A stretch of DNA of 64,000 bases from CAYJFD01 sp964369605 (GTDB lineage: Bacteria > Bacteroidota > Bacteroidia > Bacteroidales > UBA932). Positions within the stretch are counted from its first letter, which is position 1. Each line of letters starts with the position of its first letter. Below, one piece after another: positions 7,319 through 16,669 of this stretch. The notes beneath the pieces were generated by a model. It did no database searches. It had not been told where the DNA came from and was given only the letters and a program-made list of their open reading frames with translations. The stretch covers positions 1-64,000 of the forward strand of contig CAYJFD010000008.1 of the NCBI GenBank assembly GCA_964369605.1, in the 5' to 3' direction. The position numbers and the translations under genes were made by a program.

Positions 7319-8293
7319 ATGTTTGAGCAGCTCAGTAATCTTGACTCTATCAACATCAACTTTAGCGCGCAGGGACAGAGCGTATTAAATATAGTATTAG
7401 CAGTAGTAATGTTTGGTGTTGCTCTTGGAATAAAGAGCAAAACATTTAAAGAAATTCTAAAGAAACCTAAATCACTAGTTATAGGGCTTTTACTTCAGTG
7501 GGTAGGACTACCTGCTCTTACTTTTCTTTTAATATTATTATTGAAAAATCACATCACACCTATGGTTGCTATGGGTATGATACTAGTAGCTTCTTGCCCA
7601 GGGGGCAATATCTCTAACTTTATGTCCTCTTTTGGAAAAGGTAACACGGAACTTTCAGTGAGTATGACTGCTGTTGCGACGCTACTAGCGACGCTAATAA
7701 CTCCTATTAACTTTGCTATATGGGGAGGCCTTTATGCTGATATTATTGCACCGATGGGTGCTAGTTCAGATGTTCCTGTATTAAGTATTGAATTTGTAGA
7801 TATACTAAAACAAGTGTGTATTTTATTAGGAATTCCTATTGTTTTAGGTATCGCATTCTCTAACTACTTGCCAAAAATTACAAATAAGATAGCTAAGCCT
7901 TTTCAGTATTTATCACTTGCTTTCTTTGTAGCCCTTGTAATTATTGCTTTTACTCAGAACTGGAATATTTTCATTGAACATATTGGATATGTATTTATTA
8001 TAGTATTTATTCATAATATATTAGCCCTTTCACTAGGCAATTTCGGGGCGTCAGCATTCAAGCTACATCGAAGAGATAAGAGGTCCTTAACACTAGAGGT
8101 CGGCATTCAAAACTCAGGTTTAGGTCTTGTACTACTCTTTAATCCAGATATTTTCCCTCAAGTAGGCATAGGGGGAATGCTAATCACTACCGCTTGGTGG
8201 GGAGTATGGCATATTGTAGCTGGACTATCTATCTCTTCATTTTTCAGAGTACAGGAATCTAGAATACAAAAGTGTAGATCAAATAATAGCTAA
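7319..8293 (+). CDS. Bile acid:sodium symporter (BASS) family transporter
   Basis: An inner-membrane protein of about 324 residues with roughly nine to ten hydrophobic segments. The conserved ASBT/BASS core is visible: MILVASCPGGNISNFMSSF, then GNTELSVSMTAVATLLATLI and PINFAIW, and the second half LEVGIQNSGLGLVLLF. Family members couple sodium entry to uptake of bile acids or other organic anions (pantoate, keto-acids); the substrate here is unknown. The ATG at 7298 is upstream of the predicted transcription start, so I prefer MFEQLSNLD at 7319, which also fits the usual N-terminus of the family. The next gene follows after 35 nt. Confidence 0.9.
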   Translation: MFEQLSNLDSININFSAQGQSVLNIVLAVVMFGVALGIKSKTFKEILKKPKSLVIGLLLQWVGLPALTFLLILLLKNHITPMVAMGMILVASCPGGNISNFMSSFGKGNTELSVSMTAVATLLATLITPINFAIWGGLYADIIAPMGASSDVPVLSIEFVDILKQVCILLGIPIVLGIAFSNYLPKITNKIAKPFQYLSLAFFVALVIIAFTQNWNIFIEHIGYVFIIVFIHNILALSLGNFGASAFKLHRRDKRSLTLEVGIQNSGLGLVLLFNPDIFPQVGIGGMLITTAWWGVWHIVAGLSISSFFRVQESRIQKCRSNNS

Positions 8294-8328
8294 ACTAAGA
8301 AAATAACCTTTACCTAAACCTTATATAT

Positions 8329-9762
8329 ATGAAACGAATTTTAGTTTTTGGATTACTACTGCTTACATTATCTATCAGCCTTTGGGCATTTGATTCAAAA
8401 TATATAGATAGCACAGAAATAAAATCTGAACTTATTGAAAATAAAAATACAACTAAAAAGAAAACAGCAGTTAAAAAAGGTTGGAGTCTAGGTCCACTAC
8501 CTGTAGTGGCCTTTGATGCTGACAAGGGTTTTCAATACGGTGCTTTATTAAATCTATTTGACTTTGGTGATGGCAGCGATTATCCTAATCCTCGCCAGAA
8601 ATACTATATAGAAGCTTCTGCTTACACAAAGGGATCGCAGCTATATAAAATAGAATATGATGCACTAAAGCTAATTCCTGGAGTAAGATTCAGCGCTGCA
8701 TTTAATTTATTTGTTGACACAGCGATGCCATTCTATGGTTTTAATGGTTATATGTCTTATTACGATTGGACAAGAATAGATGCAGGAAAGAATGGTACTG
8801 ACTATATATATTCTCCATACTACGCTAATACAAGGACTAACCCTGTTCTAAAGGCAGACTTTATAGGTAATATTTGGAATAAACGTCTTTTCTGGCAGGC
8901 TGGTTATCATTTTGCATATATCGGTATGAATAATCTAGACAGGGAAGCTGTAAATAGAGGTAAGGAAGAATCTGAGAAGTTTCCTAATGAGGTCCCTACT
9001 CTATTTGAGCAATATCAAAAATGGGGAATAATCCCAGAGGATGAGGTTTCAGGCGGTATAAGCAGTGCGATTAGGCTTGGTTTAATGTACGATAGTCGAG
9101 ATAAGGAAGCCTCACCATCTAGAGGTATATGGGCTGAGGGCCACCTTATTCTAGCTCCGGGCTTCTTAGGAACCTCCCACCCTCACTATAAGTATAATCT
9201 TACATTTAGACACTATGTCCCTGTGCTAAGAAATGAACTTCTTACACTTGCATATAGAGTGGTATACCAAGGAACTATAGGAAATAGTGCACCTTACTAT
9301 ATGCTACCATTTATGACTATTATGGGGCACACTACTGATAAAGATGGATTTGGTGGATATAGAACTACTAGGGGTATACTTAGAAATAGGGTTCAAGGTC
9401 TTGACGTAGCTATATTTAACCTTGAATTAAGATCTCGTTTTACTTCTTTTGTACTTATGAATCAAAACGTATCCCTTGGACTAAATGCCTTCACAGATGG
9501 AGCTATGACTACAAAACCATACTCTATGGAATACCAAGGCGACCCTAACGACCAAGTAGCGATTCAAGAATATAATGAATATATGAGACTTGGCGCTGAA
9601 AACCTAAGTGAAGATGGCCATGACTTACCTCATATATCTGTCGGTCTAGGTTTTCGAGTAATCATAAACGAAAACTTTATCATAGCCTTTGAATATGGCA
9701 TTCCGTTGAACAAACAAGACGGAACGAATAGCTTTTATATAAATACAGGATTCCTATTTTAA
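8329..9762 (+). CDS. Omp85/BamA-TamA-like outer-membrane barrel protein
   Basis: A 477-residue protein with a signal peptide (MKRILVFGLLLLTLSISLWA). After a short linker come about 430 residues of alternating beta-strand sequence ending in a C-terminal phenylalanine (FYINTGFLF), typical of outer-membrane barrels. The segments GVRFSAAFNLF, LGLMYDSRDKEASPSRGIWA and RGILRNRVQG resemble the barrel of BamA/TamA (surface antigen D15) proteins. There are no POTRA domains, so it is a barrel-only member rather than BamA itself. It may share the promoter of the upstream transporter. Its terminator overlaps its stop codon. Confidence 0.72.
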   Translation: MKRILVFGLLLLTLSISLWAFDSKYIDSTEIKSELIENKNTTKKKTAVKKGWSLGPLPVVAFDADKGFQYGALLNLFDFGDGSDYPNPRQKYYIEASAYTKGSQLYKIEYDALKLIPGVRFSAAFNLFVDTAMPFYGFNGYMSYYDWTRIDAGKNGTDYIYSPYYANTRTNPVLKADFIGNIWNKRLFWQAGYHFAYIGMNNLDREAVNRGKEESEKFPNEVPTLFEQYQKWGIIPEDEVSGGISSAIRLGLMYDSRDKEASPSRGIWAEGHLILAPGFLGTSHPHYKYNLTFRHYVPVLRNELLTLAYRVVYQGTIGNSAPYYMLPFMTIMGHTTDKDGFGGYRTTRGILRNRVQGLDVAIFNLELRSRFTSFVLMNQNVSLGLNAFTDGAMTTKPYSMEYQGDPNDQVAIQEYNEYMRLGAENLSEDGHDLPHISVGLGFRVIINENFIIAFEYGIPLNKQDGTNSFYINTGFLF

Positions 9763-9785
9763 TAGAAATCCTGTATATATTTTTA
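9743..9785 (+). terminator. Terminator overlapping the end of the barrel gene
   Basis: ATACAGGATT (9743-9752) pairs with AATCCTGTAT (9767-9776), with an inner CTATT/AATAG extension, then T5 at 9780-9784. It lies between convergent genes and may work both ways. Confidence 0.7.
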
Positions 9786-9801
9786 AGAAAAATCTTTATT
9801 C

Positions 9802-10401
9802 TTATTTCGCCCAAGGCTTTCCTACTGGAAGGATAACACGTCCATAAGACTTGTTTAATAAGGCTGCTCCTGCACCATAGAAACTCAATACTGAAACGAT
9901 AGCCTCACTATATGCTGCGATAGTATGCCAATAGTGACCTGCTCCTAAGGTATCTAAAGCTAAAGCAAGTAATAGAATATCGATAAATATCATTAAAACA
10001 GAAAGGAAGGTAGTAAGTCTAAATGCTGCAATAGTTACAAAAATAGAGAATACAAAATATCCCATTATAGCTACTCCTAACTGCTTAATATCTGCATTAG
10101 CTGCAAACCACTCACCAAAAACTCCTCCTTGAATCATCCAAGATGAACCAACACCTAACCAGAAAAAGCCATAAGCTGCAAAAGCTATCGCTCCAAATAG
10201 ATTATCGTGTTTAAAATCTAGGACAGATGCCATAAGTTGAGCAAATGCACCTAAGAAGATAGCCCAAGGAAGGACTAAAGATGTGCCATCGGTAAGGCCT
10301 AATTTTAATGATGAAGCTACTAGGGTTACCATAGCTAATCCTGTGAGTCCTAACGCTGTAGGATCTGCAACTTTAACTTTTACGTTGCTTAATGTTTCCA
10401 T
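9802..10401 (-). CDS. satP: Acetate uptake transporter (GPR1/FUN34/SatP family)
   Basis: A 199-residue protein with six predicted membrane helices. The family signature DPTALGLTGLAM near the N-terminus corresponds to NPAPLGL in SatP/YaaH. Family members take up acetate or succinate with protons, or act as hexameric acetate channels. It is a single gene; on the minus strand a TATATTTG -7 box lies at 10433-10440, giving a leader of about 25 nt. It ends convergently with the barrel protein gene. Confidence 0.88.
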   Translation of the reverse strand: METLSNVKVKVADPTALGLTGLAMVTLVASSLKLGLTDGTSLVLPWAIFLGAFAQLMASVLDFKHDNLFGAIAFAAYGFFWLGVGSSWMIQGGVFGEWFAANADIKQLGVAIMGYFVFSIFVTIAAFRLTTFLSVLMIFIDILLLALALDTLGAGHYWHTIAAYSEAIVSVLSFYGAGAALLNKSYGRVILPVGKPWAK

Positions 10402-10447
10402 AAACTGTTATATTTTTAAAAATTTCAAGGCGCAAATATAGTAAATT

Positions 10448-11119
10448 CTATCTTTCTCCAAAAATTGCTGTCCCTACCCTTACTAAAGTGCTCCCTAGAG
10501 AGGCCGCGATTTTATAGTCATTACTCATCCCGAACGAAAGCTGATCGAAGGATTTTAGATAATGATATTGATTCGCAAGAATCTCCTTCTGAAGAGAAAC
10601 AAGACTCTCAAACTCTGCCTTCACCTGCTCCATATCAGGCGTAAAACTTGCCATAGCCATAAGTCCTCTTATGGTAATATGCCTTAAAGGCAATGTCGGG
10701 GCTTGTGAGAGCTTCGAAAGAAGAGTTAGTAGTTCTTCCTTAGAGAATCCCTGCTTTGTGTCTTCAGAGGCAATATGCACCTCTAAAAGAACCTCTGCCT
10801 TTAATTCATTTCTATCACAGTACGCATCGATCTCGAAAAGTAATTTTTCAGAGGACACTGAATGAATAAGTGTAGCATAAGGAACAACCATCTTTATCTT
10901 ATTTGATTGAAGGTTTCCTATAAAGTGCCACTCGATATCCTTTGGTAAGGCTAGCGCCTTCTCCTTCATCTCTTGTGGTCTGTTCTCTCCGAAGAGTCTA
11001 TGTCCGGCATCATAAGCCTCTAATATCGCCTCAGTAGGTTGATATTTTGAAACTGCCACTAACTTTGTAGTTAATGGCAGTTCCTTTGTTATCTCTAGAA
11101 TATTATTCTGAATACTCAT
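10448..11119 (-). CDS. yggS: YggS/PLPBP family pyridoxal-phosphate homeostasis protein
   Basis: A 223-residue protein with the fold-type III PLP barrel. The PLP lysine lies in KLVAVSKYQP, followed by FGENRPQEM and IEWHFIGNLQSNKI, and near the C-terminus SFGMSNDYKIA and GSTLVRVGTAIFG, all hallmarks of the family. It buffers cellular PLP and has no known catalytic activity. Its ATG shares one base with the yidC stop (TAATG), so it is translationally coupled to yidC and probably cotranscribed from upstream. Confidence 0.94.
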   Translation of the reverse strand: MSIQNNILEITKELPLTTKLVAVSKYQPTEAILEAYDAGHRLFGENRPQEMKEKALALPKDIEWHFIGNLQSNKIKMVVPYATLIHSVSSEKLLFEIDAYCDRNELKAEVLLEVHIASEDTKQGFSKEELLTLLSKLSQAPTLPLRHITIRGLMAMASFTPDMEQVKAEFESLVSLQKEILANQYHYLKSFDQLSFGMSNDYKIAASLGSTLVRVGTAIFGER

Positions 11120-12975
11120 TATTTCTTTCTTTGTCTTGCCGCTTCTTGCTGCGCTTTAGAGATCGCCTCAAGTCTTTGCTGCATTTTAGATTTTGGTTTA
11201 GCTGCTGATTTAGCTGAATTCGCCTTTAATTTTGCATATATCTTATCTTCATCTACAAAGTACTTACGTATAGCCCATGTCTGGATAATAGTAAATACAT
11301 TAGATAACATATAATAGTAACTTAATCCTGCTGAGAAGTTATTACAAACAAATAACATCATAACTGGCATCATCCATACCATCATAAACTTCATACCACC
11401 CATACCTGGCTGAGTTGTATCCATTTGAGTCTGGTTCATTCTTGAATAGAAGAACATAGATATAGCCATTAATAGCGCAAATAGACTGACGTGATCACCA
11501 TAAAAAGGTATATTCACACCATAATCCCAGATAGAATCATAAGTACTTAGGTCTTTCGCCCATAAGAAACTTTGTTGACGAAGCTCGAAAGAGGCTGGGA
11601 AGAATCTAAACATCGCGATAAGTATAGGGAACTGAATAAGCATTGGAAGACATCCGCCAAACATACTCACACCTGTACTCTTATATAAAGCCATGATTTC
11701 CTGCTGCTTTTTCATAGCATCCGACTGATTTGGATACTTAGCATTGATCTTGTCTACCTCAGGCTTCAATACTCTCATCTTAGCAGATGAAAGATAAGAC
11801 TTGATAGTAAGAGGAGAGATTACTAATTTAACTAAAATAGTTAATAATAAGATAATTAGGCCATAACTTGCAATATAGTTATTTAAGAAATCAAAAACAG
11901 GAATAATTACCCATCTATTGATCCATCTTACAATCCAGTTACCTAATGGAACTATTTCTTCAAATTTATAATCATAACTCTGTAAAGTCTTATAATGGTT
12001 AGGACCGAAATAGAATTTTAGATCTATCGGCTCTTGACTTAATACATCGATTGGAATATGAACATTCGATTCACAAGCCATTAACATCCTATCCTTATTT
12101 GTTTCAGGGAAGAACTTAAAAGCTAAGTCAGCTGACTCAAAATTATTTTCAGCTAAGAAAATAGCTGAGAAGAACTGCTGCTGGAAAGCAAACCAATTTA
12201 GAGAAGTAGTTATTTCCTCTGAACCAGAATCCTTTCTAAGTCCTAAATCTTCAACAGTAGATTCATCAGGGTATCTAAAGGCAACTGTTGAATAATTCTT
12301 CTCATTCTTATAACCCTTCTCTAAGCGAGGAAGGTCTAAGTTCCAAGAAGCATCAACACCTGTGATATTTCTAGGGATGAAATCCTGCATATTAACTAGA
12401 TTTATTTTGAAATCTAGCATATAACTTCCATCTACTAAGATATACTTATGCTCTAAATATGAATCTTGATCAAAAAATAATCTGAATTCGATAGAATTCT
12501 TGTCTTGATGATTTAGTACATAATTTAGATCTGATGTATTTACTTGTGAAGGTGTGAAAAGTTGAATATTAAAATCACTAGCCCCGTGCTTCACTAAATT
12601 TAGTGCAAGGCTATCATAAGTATAGTATTCCTTTATTAAAACATTACTTACTTGAGCACCTAAAGTCGTGAAATCAATCTTCAGAACATCATTTTCTAGT
12701 GTATAGAACTTAGGTTCTGAGTGCATCGCTTCCTCAAGGTGCGTGTTTGAATATGTTGGTAGCGCATTTACAACACCTGCTTGCTCTGTAGTAGTACCTA
12801 AGGTCGCTGCTTGTTCAGCTCTAAGCTTAGCTTCAGCTACAATACTAGCATTTGTAATAGAATCCTGAACCCTTTTAAGCTCAACTTGTGCTTTATGTTG
12901 TCTGCTATTATATACATTAAAACCTATTAATATAATAGCAATCAGTGAAATACCTATTATAGTATCTTTTTTCAT
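11119..12975 (-). CDS. yidC: Membrane protein insertase YidC
   Basis: A 618-residue protein with an N-terminal membrane anchor, a large periplasmic domain of about 320 residues (as in Bacteroidetes and Proteobacteria), and the conserved insertase core from about residue 360: YGLIILLLTILVKLVISPLT, ...MFGGCLPMLIQFPILIAMF, and the last helices with MPVMMLFVCNNFSAGLSYY. The tail is basic (KSAAKPKSKMQQ), suited to ribosome contact. YidC inserts membrane proteins alone or with SecYEG. It sits between the DUF349 gene (20-nt gap) and yggS. Confidence 0.97.
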   Translation of the reverse strand: MKKDTIIGISLIAIILIGFNVYNSRQHKAQVELKRVQDSITNASIVAEAKLRAEQAATLGTTTEQAGVVNALPTYSNTHLEEAMHSEPKFYTLENDVLKIDFTTLGAQVSNVLIKEYYTYDSLALNLVKHGASDFNIQLFTPSQVNTSDLNYVLNHQDKNSIEFRLFFDQDSYLEHKYILVDGSYMLDFKINLVNMQDFIPRNITGVDASWNLDLPRLEKGYKNEKNYSTVAFRYPDESTVEDLGLRKDSGSEEITTSLNWFAFQQQFFSAIFLAENNFESADLAFKFFPETNKDRMLMACESNVHIPIDVLSQEPIDLKFYFGPNHYKTLQSYDYKFEEIVPLGNWIVRWINRWVIIPVFDFLNNYIASYGLIILLLTILVKLVISPLTIKSYLSSAKMRVLKPEVDKINAKYPNQSDAMKKQQEIMALYKSTGVSMFGGCLPMLIQFPILIAMFRFFPASFELRQQSFLWAKDLSTYDSIWDYGVNIPFYGDHVSLFALLMAISMFFYSRMNQTQMDTTQPGMGGMKFMMVWMMPVMMLFVCNNFSAGLSYYYMLSNVFTIIQTWAIRKYFVDEDKIYAKLKANSAKSAAKPKSKMQQRLEAISKAQQEAARQRKK

Positions 12976-12995
12976 TCGTTGGTCGTAGTTTTAAA

Positions 12996-14867
12996 TTACT
13001 GGTTTAAACTGTTAATTTTATCTGCAAGTTCCTTTAATTCCGCCTTAGCTGTATCTATCTTAGCATTCATCTCTTGAAGAAGAGCTTGTGCATTCTTAGA
13101 ACTAGCGAAGAAGCCCATATTATTTTCAAATGTTTGGATCTCAGATTCTTTCTTACGGAATAACTGTACTAACTTATCTCTTTCAGATAACTGTCTTCCT
13201 CCTGCAAATGGTTTACGGTTATTTGCATTATTAGTCTTCTTCTTTCTATTTGGTCTTGCCTCAAATCCCTGCTTGATTCCCTCGAATCTCTCAGAGATTA
13301 ATGTTTTGAAGTCATCAGCTATCTTATCCTTAGATTTAAATGGAACAAAACCGATAGCATTCCATCTTGAATATACGTCCTTTAAAGTATCAGCATTAAG
13401 TTGATCTTCTCCCATAGCCTTTACTTCTTCTAAAATCGCAAGTTTAGCTTCAAGGTTCTGTATATACTCAGGGTCAACTCCACCGTGATTTTTTTCTTTA
13501 TTTTCAAAGAAAGTATCACAAGCTGCTCTAAATCTAGACCAGATCATATCTGATTTCTTACGAGAAACAGGACCTATCTCCTTCCACTGTTTTTGTAAAG
13601 AGATTAACTGATCTGTAGTCTTCTTCCAGTCTTCACTCTGTGCTAAAAGTTCTGCTTGTTCACATAGAGCTATTTTCTTATCCATATTTTGAGTCATCTG
13701 ATCCTTAAATTCAGAATAGAATTCTCTCTTCTTGTTGAAGAAATTATCACAGTGCTGTCTGAAAGTATCGTAGATCTTTTGATTATCCTTTTTAGATGCA
13801 AAGCCAATAGTCTTCCACTCCTTCTGTAACTCTTCGATTTCTTTAGATGCAGTATTCCATTGTCCTGCCTCGCTAATAACTCTTTGAGCTATTTCGTCAG
13901 CTTTTTCACAAATACGCATTTTCGCCTCAAGGTTAGTCTTTTGCTCTGCCTTTATTGACTCAAAATAACTTTGATGATTCTTATTTATCTGCGATGTAGC
14001 AGCTTTGAATCTATCCCAAATTAATTCTCTGTGTACTCTATCTACTGGTCCTAATTCTTTCCAAGATTCGTGTAACTTCTGAAGTTCATTAAATGCATTA
14101 ATGATATTCTCATTATTTAATAATGCTTCAGCTTTCTCACAAATTACCATTTTAGCCTCAAGATTTTTCTTGAAATCAAGATCTCTAAGTTCATTGTTAA
14201 TTTTAACAAAATCATAGAACATCTCACAGCTGTGGTGATAAGTATCATAAACATCTTTCACTCTTGTTTGAGGGATGTTTCCTACTTCACGCCATCTTGT
14301 TTGTAACTTACGGAACTCAGGAAAAGTAGTATTTAGATCTTCCTGTGTTTCTAATAAAGCTCTAATATCTTCGATGATTTTTAAACGCTCTACTAGATTC
14401 TTTTCTTTATCTTTCTCTAACTCTAGGAGGTGAGAATTTCTTAGCGACTTGTAGTTTGAGTAAAGATTTTTGAACCCTCTTTCGATTTCTGCAAAAGGAT
14501 TAATTGAAACCTCCTCTACTACTGTGTCGCCTTCTTCCGAGTCTTGCACATCATTTACAAGTACAATATCTTCAGACGGTTGTAAAAAACCAGCAGCAAT
14601 TTTCTCCTTTTTTAGATTCTTATAAAAAGCAGCTTTGAAGATATCAGCAAACTTATACATTTTTTGCTGGTCACCCTCTGCTACTATTTCTTCAAAAGCC
14701 TTGATGATATCCATTAGGCTTAACGAATCTAAATCAGGTAATTCATTACTTTCCTGTTCAATTAATTCATCTGTAGTTTCTTGGACAGCTTCAACAGCTA
14801 ATAACTGCTCGTTAGCATTGTCTTCGAATTGTCCGTCTAGGACAGTGTTTTTGGTCTCTTCACTCAT
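12996..14867 (-). CDS. DUF349 repeat protein
   Basis: A 623-residue, highly charged, helical protein. At least five DUF349 repeats are visible, each with the pattern LQ..W.E.G.....K......F: for example KLQTRWREVGNIPQ, KLHESWKELGPVDR, ELQKEWKTIGFASK, SLQKQWKEIGPVSR and DVYSRWNAIGFVPF. The N-terminal 130 residues are acidic and low in complexity; the C-terminus is coiled-coil. The biochemical role of DUF349 in Bacteroidetes is not established. It is upstream of yidC with a 20-nt gap, so the three genes DUF349-yidC-yggS form one leftward unit. It shares a divergent promoter region with trmD. Confidence 0.88.
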   Translation of the reverse strand: MSEETKNTVLDGQFEDNANEQLLAVEAVQETTDELIEQESNELPDLDSLSLMDIIKAFEEIVAEGDQQKMYKFADIFKAAFYKNLKKEKIAAGFLQPSEDIVLVNDVQDSEEGDTVVEEVSINPFAEIERGFKNLYSNYKSLRNSHLLELEKDKEKNLVERLKIIEDIRALLETQEDLNTTFPEFRKLQTRWREVGNIPQTRVKDVYDTYHHSCEMFYDFVKINNELRDLDFKKNLEAKMVICEKAEALLNNENIINAFNELQKLHESWKELGPVDRVHRELIWDRFKAATSQINKNHQSYFESIKAEQKTNLEAKMRICEKADEIAQRVISEAGQWNTASKEIEELQKEWKTIGFASKKDNQKIYDTFRQHCDNFFNKKREFYSEFKDQMTQNMDKKIALCEQAELLAQSEDWKKTTDQLISLQKQWKEIGPVSRKKSDMIWSRFRAACDTFFENKEKNHGGVDPEYIQNLEAKLAILEEVKAMGEDQLNADTLKDVYSRWNAIGFVPFKSKDKIADDFKTLISERFEGIKQGFEARPNRKKKTNNANNRKPFAGGRQLSERDKLVQLFRKKESEIQTFENNMGFFASSKNAQALLQEMNAKIDTAKAELKELADKINSLNQ

Positions 14868-14909
14868 AATTAAGGACTATATTTTTCAATAAATATTATT
14901 AATAACTCG

Positions 14910-14958
14910 CAAATATACATTTTTAATTTTAAAGATTAGCAGAGATTGAGTAAATTTG
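14910..14958. promoter_or_regulatory. Divergent promoters for the DUF349-yidC operon and trmD
   Basis: A minus-strand -7 box TATATTTG (reverse complement at 14910-14917) faces the DUF349 gene and a plus-strand TAAATTTG at 14951-14958 faces trmD. The trmD box ends only 8 nt before its ATG at 14967. Confidence 0.6.
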
Positions 14959-14966
14959 CATCCAAT

Positions 14967-15656
14967 ATGAGAATAGATATTATCAGTGCAGTACCTGATT
15001 TGATGGAAAGTCCTTTAAATCACTCTATAATAAAAAGAGCCAAAGACAAGAATCTTGTAGAAATTAATCTTATTAATTTACACGACTATGGCATAGGTAA
15101 CTACAAACAAATCGATGATTACAACTACGGTGGAGATGCAGGAATGGTTCTTAAACCAGAACCTCTATATAATGCTATAACTGAGCTTACCTCCCAGCGC
15201 GACTATGATTATGTTATCTATGTTAGTCCTGACGGGGAAATACTCAATCAAGGTATGGCAAACATGCTATCTTGCGCTAAGAACATTATTATCATCTGCG
15301 GCCACTATAAAGGTATCGATCACAGAATTAGAGAACACTTAGTAACAAAAGAGATTTCTATAGGTAGTTACGTTTTAACTGGTGGAGAATTAGCTGCTGC
15401 AGTAATATGTGACTCCGTTGTACGACTTATTCCTGGCGCTATGACAGATGGAGCCTCAGCACTAAGTGATTGTTTCCAAGACGATTTACTAGCCCCTCCT
15501 GTCTACACTAGACCTGCTGAATTTAATGGATGGAAAGTTCCGGAAATCTTATTAAGTGGGAATACGAAACTTATTTCGCAGTGGCAAGAAGAGCAGTCAC
15601 TTGAGCGCACAAAATTATTAAGACCCGACCTGCTTGGGGATGATTTTCTAGATTAA
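14967..15656 (+). CDS. trmD: tRNA (guanine-N1)-methyltransferase TrmD
   Basis: A 229-residue SPOUT methyltransferase that makes m1G37 in tRNA using S-adenosylmethionine. The trefoil-knot motifs are clear: IIIICGHYKGIDHRIREH and SIGSYVLTGGELAA, and the N-terminus MRIDIISAVPDLMESPLNHS is typical. A TTG at 14946 is in frame but lies on the promoter -7 box, so ATG 14967 is the start. It is a single-gene transcript ending at a convergent hairpin shared with folD. Confidence 0.96.
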   Translation: MRIDIISAVPDLMESPLNHSIIKRAKDKNLVEINLINLHDYGIGNYKQIDDYNYGGDAGMVLKPEPLYNAITELTSQRDYDYVIYVSPDGEILNQGMANMLSCAKNIIIICGHYKGIDHRIREHLVTKEISIGSYVLTGGELAAAVICDSVVRLIPGAMTDGASALSDCFQDDLLAPPVYTRPAEFNGWKVPEILLSGNTKLISQWQEEQSLERTKLLRPDLLGDDFLD

Positions 15657-15672
15657 TATTAAGAAATAAAAT

Positions 15673-15722
15673 TATGGGATGGAGTACATAGTTTCTGAAA
15701 ACTTATGCCGCTCCATCCCATA
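15673..15722. terminator. Bidirectional hairpin between trmD and folD
   Basis: A perfect 12-bp stem (TATGGGATGGAG with CTCCATCCCATA) has an inner helix CATAGTTTT/AAAACTTATG. Both genes converge on it. There is no strong T tract on either side. Confidence 0.65.
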
Positions 15723-15737
15723 TTATATTAGGCTAAT

Positions 15738-16628
15738 TTATTTTGCACTCTTTAGCAAAATAGACTTTTCTCTAGCTCTAAAAGTATTTTTCATTAAAGA
15801 AACGATAGTCATAGGTCCTACTCCACCTGGTACAGGTGTGATATGAGAACATTTTGGAGCTACTTCTTCATAAGCTACGTCTCCAACTATTCTATAACCC
15901 TTTGGTGAATCATCAGCTACACGAGTTATTCCGACATCTATAACAACAGCTCCTTCTTTAACCATTTCAGCCTTTAAGAACTCAGGAACTCCTAATGCTG
16001 CGACTATTATATCTGCTGTTCTTGTTATCTCCGCTATATTCTTTGTACGGCTATGACACATAGTTACAGTACAGTCTCCTGGATATGATTTCTGAGAAAG
16101 AAGGTTTGCCATAGGGCGACCTACGATATTTGATCTTCCTAGAACAACACAATGTTTTCCTGCCGTTTCTATTCCGTAATGCTCTAATAATAGCATAATA
16201 CCATAAGGAGTAGCTGATACAAAAGTATCTTCTCCTAACATTAGCTTTCCGATATTAATAGGATTGAACCCATCGACATCTTTAACTATAGATATAGCGT
16301 TTACTACCTTATTTTCAGATATATGCTTTGGAAGAGGAAGCTGAACGATGAAACCATCAACAGCGTCATTATTATTTAATTCAGAAATCTTTGCTAATAA
16401 CTCGTCCTCTGTAATAGTATCTTCAAGTGCTATAATAGTTGATTCGAATCCCACTTCAGCACAAGCTTTTTCTTTATTTGCAACGTAAGTTTTACTTGCA
16501 CCATTCTCCCCCACTATCACAGCGGCTAAATGAGGTCTTCTTTCCCCAGAAGCTACCATATTCTCTACTTTTTTTGCGATTTCTTCTTTAATCGCTTTCG
16601 ATGTGGCTTTTCCGTCTAATATTATCAT
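15738..16628 (-). CDS. folD: Methylenetetrahydrofolate dehydrogenase / cyclohydrolase FolD
   Basis: A 296-residue bifunctional enzyme that interconverts 5,10-methylene-, methenyl- and 10-formyl-tetrahydrofolate with NADP. Signatures seen: YVANKEKACAEVGF with the catalytic lysine, GFIVQLPLPKH, the dinucleotide site VLGRSNIVGRPMANLL, and PVPGGVGPMT. Length is normal. It lies 41 nt downstream of ffh on the same strand and may be read from the ffh promoter. Confidence 0.97.
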   Translation of the reverse strand: MIILDGKATSKAIKEEIAKKVENMVASGERRPHLAAVIVGENGASKTYVANKEKACAEVGFESTIIALEDTITEDELLAKISELNNNDAVDGFIVQLPLPKHISENKVVNAISIVKDVDGFNPINIGKLMLGEDTFVSATPYGIMLLLEHYGIETAGKHCVVLGRSNIVGRPMANLLSQKSYPGDCTVTMCHSRTKNIAEITRTADIIVAALGVPEFLKAEMVKEGAVVIDVGITRVADDSPKGYRIVGDVAYEEVAPKCSHITPVPGGVGPMTIVSLMKNTFRAREKSILLKSAK

Positions 16629-16669
16629 AAATGTATAATTTATATGTTATAATTTGGAACCTTTAATTA

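Noticed and set aside
8310..8525. Minus-strand ORF opposite the barrel gene start
   Set aside because: Shadow of the signal peptide and first strands of the plus-strand gene; no domain.
14946..14966. TTG-initiated extension of TrmD
   Set aside because: It lies over the -7 box, and the family starts at MRIDIIS.
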